Of a stretch of DNA of 9,235 nucleotides, positions 6,088-9,235 are shown in pieces. Under the pieces are notes generated by a model. The model had not been told where the DNA came from, did not search any database, and was given only the letters and a program-made list of their open reading frames with translations. The stretch is from an uncultured Eubacteriales bacterium. Lineage in GTDB: Bacteria; Bacillota; Clostridia; Peptostreptococcales; Anaerovoracaceae. A program made the position numbers and the translations under genes. How positions within the stretch are numbered: position 1 is the stretch's first letter; each line of letters opens with the position of its first letter. The stretch covers positions 1 through 9,235 of the forward strand of contig CACXFN010000120.1 of NCBI GenBank assembly GCA_902766915.1, in the 5' to 3' direction.

Positions 6088-7425
6088 TTAAATATGTAAT
6101 TTGTTTAAGTCGGTTCGCTTATAAATTACGATGAAGGATATGGTGGAGAGGGTCCAAGTAATAGGATAGACCCAATGGGTTAGATAGATTGTCGGGAATA
6201 TATTGGAGAAAACCATTATAACGATTATTCTAACTACGCACCAGCAAACTAAAAAGACTAAAAGAGCTGACATGGGTTTTCCCGCCCCTCTAAGAACCGC
6301 AGCCATGAAGTGGCTGAAGCCACAGAGGAAGAAAAACATTGATACAACATGCGCCCTTCCTATGCCAAAAGCGATTACTTGAGGATGCTTATCGAATAGG
6401 CCAAGGAGGGGTTCTGAAAACGCGATTAAAACACCACCGATTATTATGCAGGATACGATTGTGCTAATAAGACCAAATCGTATTCCTTTTTTTGTTCTGT
6501 CAATTTCACCGGCGCCAATATTTTGGCCCACAAATGTGGTTATGGCCATTGCGAAGCTTGTAATAGGAATAAAAACAAATCCTTCGATTTTTGAATATGC
6601 ACCTATTCCGGCCATGGCATATTCTCCAAAGGTGTTTATATATGATTGAATAACCACATTTGAGAGGGACATAACTGAGTTCTGAAGACCGGAGGGAAGA
6701 CCATAGCTTATTATCTTCCGGGTCATGGATTTATCAAAACCTATTTTTTTAATCTCTATTTTGTAGTCAGCATCTATGTGTGTTAAACGATAAAATGCAA
6801 GGAGTGCAGATATAATCTGTGAAACAGCTGTAGCAAAAGCTGCTGCTCCAACCCCCATGCCTAATCCTGCGATTAAAACCAAATCCAATACTATATTAAT
6901 GATTGAGGAAATGATCAAATAATAAAGGGGATGTTTGGAGTCACCGGTGGCTCTAAGAATGCCCACGAAGGTATTATACATTACAAATCCAAAGGCGCCG
7001 CCGAAATAGATTCTGAAATAGGTGATTGATTCCGGAAGAACTTTTACGGGAGTATTCATCATTTTGAGCACCGGGGGAGCAAAGACTACCCCGATTACAG
7101 TAAGAATTACCGAGAAGAGCAGACCTAAGGCTACAGTTGAATGAACTGCCAAAGAAACGTGCTGACTATCCCTTGCTCCAACGAAATTGGAAATAACAAC
7201 GCCTGCACCAATTGATATTCCTATGAATAGCCCAATCACCAAGAATACAAGATTCCCTGCGCTGGAAACAGCAGCCAAGGCGTTACTACCTATAAAGTTC
7301 CCTACTATTATTGAATCAACAGTATTATATAATTGTTGAAATAGATTACCTAGGAATATATTAAGAGCAAAGAATATAATCTTACGCCTTATTGATCCTA
7401 CGGTCATCAAGTCTTTATTATCCAT
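6088..7425 (-). CDS. MATE family efflux transporter (second gene of the pair)
   Basis: A 445-residue polytopic membrane protein of the multidrug and toxic compound extrusion family, expected to have 12 transmembrane helices and to export organic cations in exchange for Na+ or H+. The N-terminal signature FLGNLFQQLYNTVDSIIVGNFIG leads to ALAAVSSAG, and GLPSGLQNSVMSLSNVVIQS opens the second half, showing the two-fold MATE repeat. FVGQNIGAGE in the second half matches FVGARD in the first. Its ATG overlaps the end of the upstream MATE gene by eight bases, and AAGGAG (7439-7444, minus strand) lies 13 bases before the start. The two proteins are diverged paralogues. The substrate cannot be told from sequence. 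No strong terminator is visible beyond its stop. Confidence 0.93.
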   Translation of the reverse strand: MDNKDLMTVGSIRRKIIFFALNIFLGNLFQQLYNTVDSIIVGNFIGSNALAAVSSAGNLVFLVIGLFIGISIGAGVVISNFVGARDSQHVSLAVHSTVALGLLFSVILTVIGVVFAPPVLKMMNTPVKVLPESITYFRIYFGGAFGFVMYNTFVGILRATGDSKHPLYYLIISSIINIVLDLVLIAGLGMGVGAAAFATAVSQIISALLAFYRLTHIDADYKIEIKKIGFDKSMTRKIISYGLPSGLQNSVMSLSNVVIQSYINTFGEYAMAGIGAYSKIEGFVFIPITSFAMAITTFVGQNIGAGEIDRTKKGIRFGLISTIVSCIIIGGVLIAFSEPLLGLFDKHPQVIAFGIGRAHVVSMFFFLCGFSHFMAAVLRGAGKPMSALLVFLVCWCVVRIIVIMVFSNIFPTIYLTHWVYPITWTLSTISFIVIYKRTDLNKLHI

Positions 7426-8782
7426 GATTATATTGCTGCTCCTTAAGTAGTGGTGTCTTTTTATAATGGATGAATATGCCTATGTCACCCAATAACCATG
7501 ATACCGGATAGCAAAGACATATTACAAATAGGGTTGGATAGAAATGGTAGACCGTCACAACCCAGAGTATTCTAAATCCACAGATAGTAATGCCTGTAAT
7601 AATGGTCGGAATTAAAGTATCTCCCAGACCTCTCATTACGCCTGAAAGCATATCGATCACTATCCAGAGGACATAGGTGGGAACAAAGAAGAAGATAATG
7701 TATCGGGTAGTTTCTACCACCGCAGGATTAGTGGTGAAAATACCAAGAATTGGCCTGGCAAGTGCAAGTATTCCTATACACATAAAAATGGTCATGCCGA
7801 GAAAAACCAGAAAACCTTTTTTTACACAGACTCTTATTCGATCCAATTGATTTGCACCGTAGTTTTGTCCAACAAAGGTGCAAACCGCTGCGGAAAAGGC
7901 GTTTGAAACAACCCAGAATAGACCGTCTACCTTGCCGCTCATAGACCAGGAGGCTACCACAACAGTACCCAGGAGGTTTATTCCTATTTGAAGAATAATA
8001 TTGGATATGCTATACATGGCAGATTGTAGTCCTGCCGGTACACCGATTTTCATCATCCTGGATAATATGTCATTGTTGATTCGCAGTTCTTTAATTGATA
8101 GACGAATGGATTCGTCGGTTTTTATTAAAGCCCAAGTTACCAGAACTGCGCTTAGGCCTTGTGATATCACTGTTGCCCAGGCTGCTCCGTTTACACCCAA
8201 TCTAAATACTGCCACAAAAAGAATGTCCAGTGCAGAGTTAAGAACACATGTAAAAGCAAGGCAGAGAAAAGGGAATCTGGAATTACCAAGAGACCTAAGG
8301 GCCGATGCCCCCATATTATAAATCAAAGTAAACAATGCTCCGCTAAATACTATGCGAAGGTATATGATTGAATCGGCAAAAGTATCCTCGGGAGTTTTTA
8401 ATAGTTTTAAAAGGGGATTTGTGAAAATAAAAACTATGACTGATAAGGCGAGTCCCAAAATCCCGCAGAAAAGATATGATGTATGAATTGACTTTCTTAC
8501 TTCATCATAGTCCTTTGCACCGAATCGCTGAGCGATAACAACTGCAGCACCGTTGGATAGAGCAATGCAAAATCCGATTAGGAATTCCATAATTCTGGCC
8601 GCACTACCGCCAACAGCAGCAAGGGCAGCAGTTCCAACGTATCTGGATACTACAAAAGCATCCACAGCGTTATAGAGTTGCTGCAGAATGGATCCTGCTG
8701 CAATAGGAATAAAAAACACAAGTAACTTACGTATTATTGGTCCAGTTGTTAAATCGTTTTGTGCGTTCATGACGCATAACAT
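7418..8782 (-). CDS. MATE family efflux transporter (first gene of the pair)
   Basis: A MATE-family exporter, 454 residues from the chosen start, the normal length for the family. The signature SILQQLYNAVDAFVVSRYVG leads to ALAAVGGSAA; IAQRFGAKD and FVGQNYGANQ mark matching positions in the two halves, and GVPAGLQSAMYSISNIILQ opens the second bundle. An upstream ATG at 8881 would add 33 residues (NNSIKKYCLYNILNKNVLQI and neighbours) unlike any MATE N-terminus, and would place the start upstream of the predicted promoter. ATG at 8782 is preferred because AAGG (8791-8794, minus strand) stands eight bases before it; ATG at 8770 is a second option. The last eight bases overlap the start of the next MATE gene. 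Confidence 0.92.
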   Translation of the reverse strand: MLCVMNAQNDLTTGPIIRKLLVFFIPIAAGSILQQLYNAVDAFVVSRYVGTAALAAVGGSAARIMEFLIGFCIALSNGAAVVIAQRFGAKDYDEVRKSIHTSYLFCGILGLALSVIVFIFTNPLLKLLKTPEDTFADSIIYLRIVFSGALFTLIYNMGASALRSLGNSRFPFLCLAFTCVLNSALDILFVAVFRLGVNGAAWATVISQGLSAVLVTWALIKTDESIRLSIKELRINNDILSRMMKIGVPAGLQSAMYSISNIILQIGINLLGTVVVASWSMSGKVDGLFWVVSNAFSAAVCTFVGQNYGANQLDRIRVCVKKGFLVFLGMTIFMCIGILALARPILGIFTTNPAVVETTRYIIFFFVPTYVLWIVIDMLSGVMRGLGDTLIPTIITGITICGFRILWVVTVYHFYPTLFVICLCYPVSWLLGDIGIFIHYKKTPLLKEQQYNHG

Positions 8783-8792
8783 ATTACTCGCC

Positions 8793-8809
8793 TTGCAGGT
8801 TATTTGCAA
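8793..8809. promoter_or_regulatory. Inverted repeat TTGCA-N7-TGCAA between the divergent genes
   Basis: TTGCA (8793-8797) and TGCAA (8805-8809) form a 5-bp inverted repeat with a 7-base centre. It overlaps the -35 box of the rightward promoter and the ribosome site of the leftward MATE gene. It could be an operator or, in the MATE mRNA, a small hairpin covering part of the AAGG. The arms are short, so chance is possible. Confidence 0.25.
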
Positions 8810-8832
8810 TACGTTTTTATTCAATATATTAT
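8804..8832 (+). promoter_or_regulatory. Promoter for the Cys-cluster gene
   Basis: TTGCAA (8804-8809), a 17-base spacer and TATTAT (8827-8832). The expected start is near 8839, giving a leader of about 27 bases that contains GGAG at 8852-8855, ten bases before the ATG at 8866. Consensus-based. Confidence 0.5.
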
Positions 8833-8857
8833 ATAAGCAATATTTTTTTATGGAGTT

Positions 8858-8887
8858 ATTATAGAATGATAAAATCAACAATTACAA
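8858..8887 (-). promoter_or_regulatory. Promoter for the MATE operon
   Basis: Read on the minus strand: -35 TTGTAA (8887-8882), an 18-base spacer and a perfect -10 TATAAT (8863-8858). The expected start is near 8851 and the leader about 68 bases. It overlaps the first codons of the divergent Cys-cluster gene and faces that gene's promoter. Confidence 0.5.
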
Positions 8888-9235
8888 AGAGGAAATATAG
8901 GGCAATTTATCGTTTGTTAAATAGAGTGTCGCCACTTGATAATGATTGCGGATTAATGTGTGGTGCTTCTTGTTGTACATCTGAGAAGGAAGGCTCCGAT
9001 ATGGGCATCTATCTTTTGCCTGGAGAAGATAAGGTCCATGATAAAAGGGATGAATGGCTCATGTGGTCTTCTGAAGATGCTGAGGAATACGACTTTCCTG
9101 AATCCTGGAAGGGCAAGGTTTTTTTCGTGAATTGCAGAGGCCCGGAGAGATGCAAAAGAGAAATAAGGCCTATGCAATGTAGAACATTTCCATTAGCGCC
9201 TCATATAACTGATGACGGAGAACTAATAATGCTAT
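8866..9235 (+). CDS. Cysteine-cluster protein, YkgJ-like (putative zinc/iron-binding), 3' end cut off
   Basis: An open frame runs from ATG at 8866 to the window edge: 123 codons with no stop, so the C-terminus is missing. GGAG at 8852-8855 supports the start. Cys residues form two groups: C28-x3-C32-x3-C36-C37 (DCGLMCGASCC), and C90-x5-C96-x8-C105 ending in MQCRTFPLAPHIT. The second group resembles the RP-x-x-CRTFP motif that follows the Cys cluster in the YkgJ/PF03692 family, thought to bind zinc, iron or an Fe-S centre. The spacing in the first cluster matches a CxxxCxxxCC pattern. No signal peptide or membrane segment is seen, so it is likely cytoplasmic. It is transcribed divergently from the MATE operon. 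The gene is near certain; its biochemical role is unknown. Confidence 0.8.
   Translation, partial: MIKSTITKRKYRAIYRLLNRVSPLDNDCGLMCGASCCTSEKEGSDMGIYLLPGEDKVHDKRDEWLMWSSEDAEEYDFPESWKGKVFFVNCRGPERCKREIRPMQCRTFPLAPHITDDGELIML

Noticed and set aside
8953..9177. Minus-strand 74-codon ORF at the right edge
   Set aside because: It is antisense to the Cys-cluster gene, which has a ribosome site, promoter and family motifs; the antisense product shows none.

Overview
The window looks like a chromosomal segment of a low-GC Gram-positive anaerobe of the Clostridia, perhaps a Lachnospiraceae-like lineage. The grounds are AT-rich spacers, sigma-A-type promoters, strong GGAGG/AAGGAG ribosome sites, and the gene mix: an ECF transporter S component, LarC, an M3 oligoendopeptidase homologue, tandem MATE pumps and a CxxxCxxxCC protein. 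The lineage call is inference from gene content only. There is no mobile element, CRISPR array, rRNA or tRNA that I can support.

Layout. (1) 1-1369, plus strand: the end of an unrecognised acidic protein, followed after one base by an inosine-uridine-type nucleoside hydrolase. (2) 1417-2409: a promoter and a standalone NAD(P)H-hydrate dehydratase (NnrD). (3) 2452-4381: a promoter, a TTG-initiated M3-family oligoendopeptidase homologue, and a strong 15-bp hairpin terminator. (4) 4389-6011: a heptamer repeat, a possible short ORF overlapping the start of an ECF S component, a spacer with two 15-bp tandem duplications, and the N-terminal half of LarC (nickel-pincer cofactor synthesis) with a His/Asp-rich loop. 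(5) 6088-8782, minus strand: two overlapping MATE transporter genes. (6) 8866-9235, plus strand: a divergent Cys-cluster (YkgJ-like) protein cut by the window end.

How the genes may work together. Nucleoside hydrolase, NnrD and LarC all touch nucleoside or pyridine-nucleotide chemistry (base salvage, repair of hydrated NAD(P)H, a cofactor made from nicotinic acid adenine dinucleotide). They sit in separate transcription units, so a shared pathway is only a suggestion. The MATE pair is clearly one operon.

Most notable points. The M3 peptidase homologue is full length and otherwise well conserved, but ESLGH stands where HExxH belongs, so it is probably a pseudo-peptidase. LarC stops after its first domain and no second domain follows. 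The MATE operon and the Cys-cluster gene appear to start from face-to-face promoters whose 5' transcripts would overlap.
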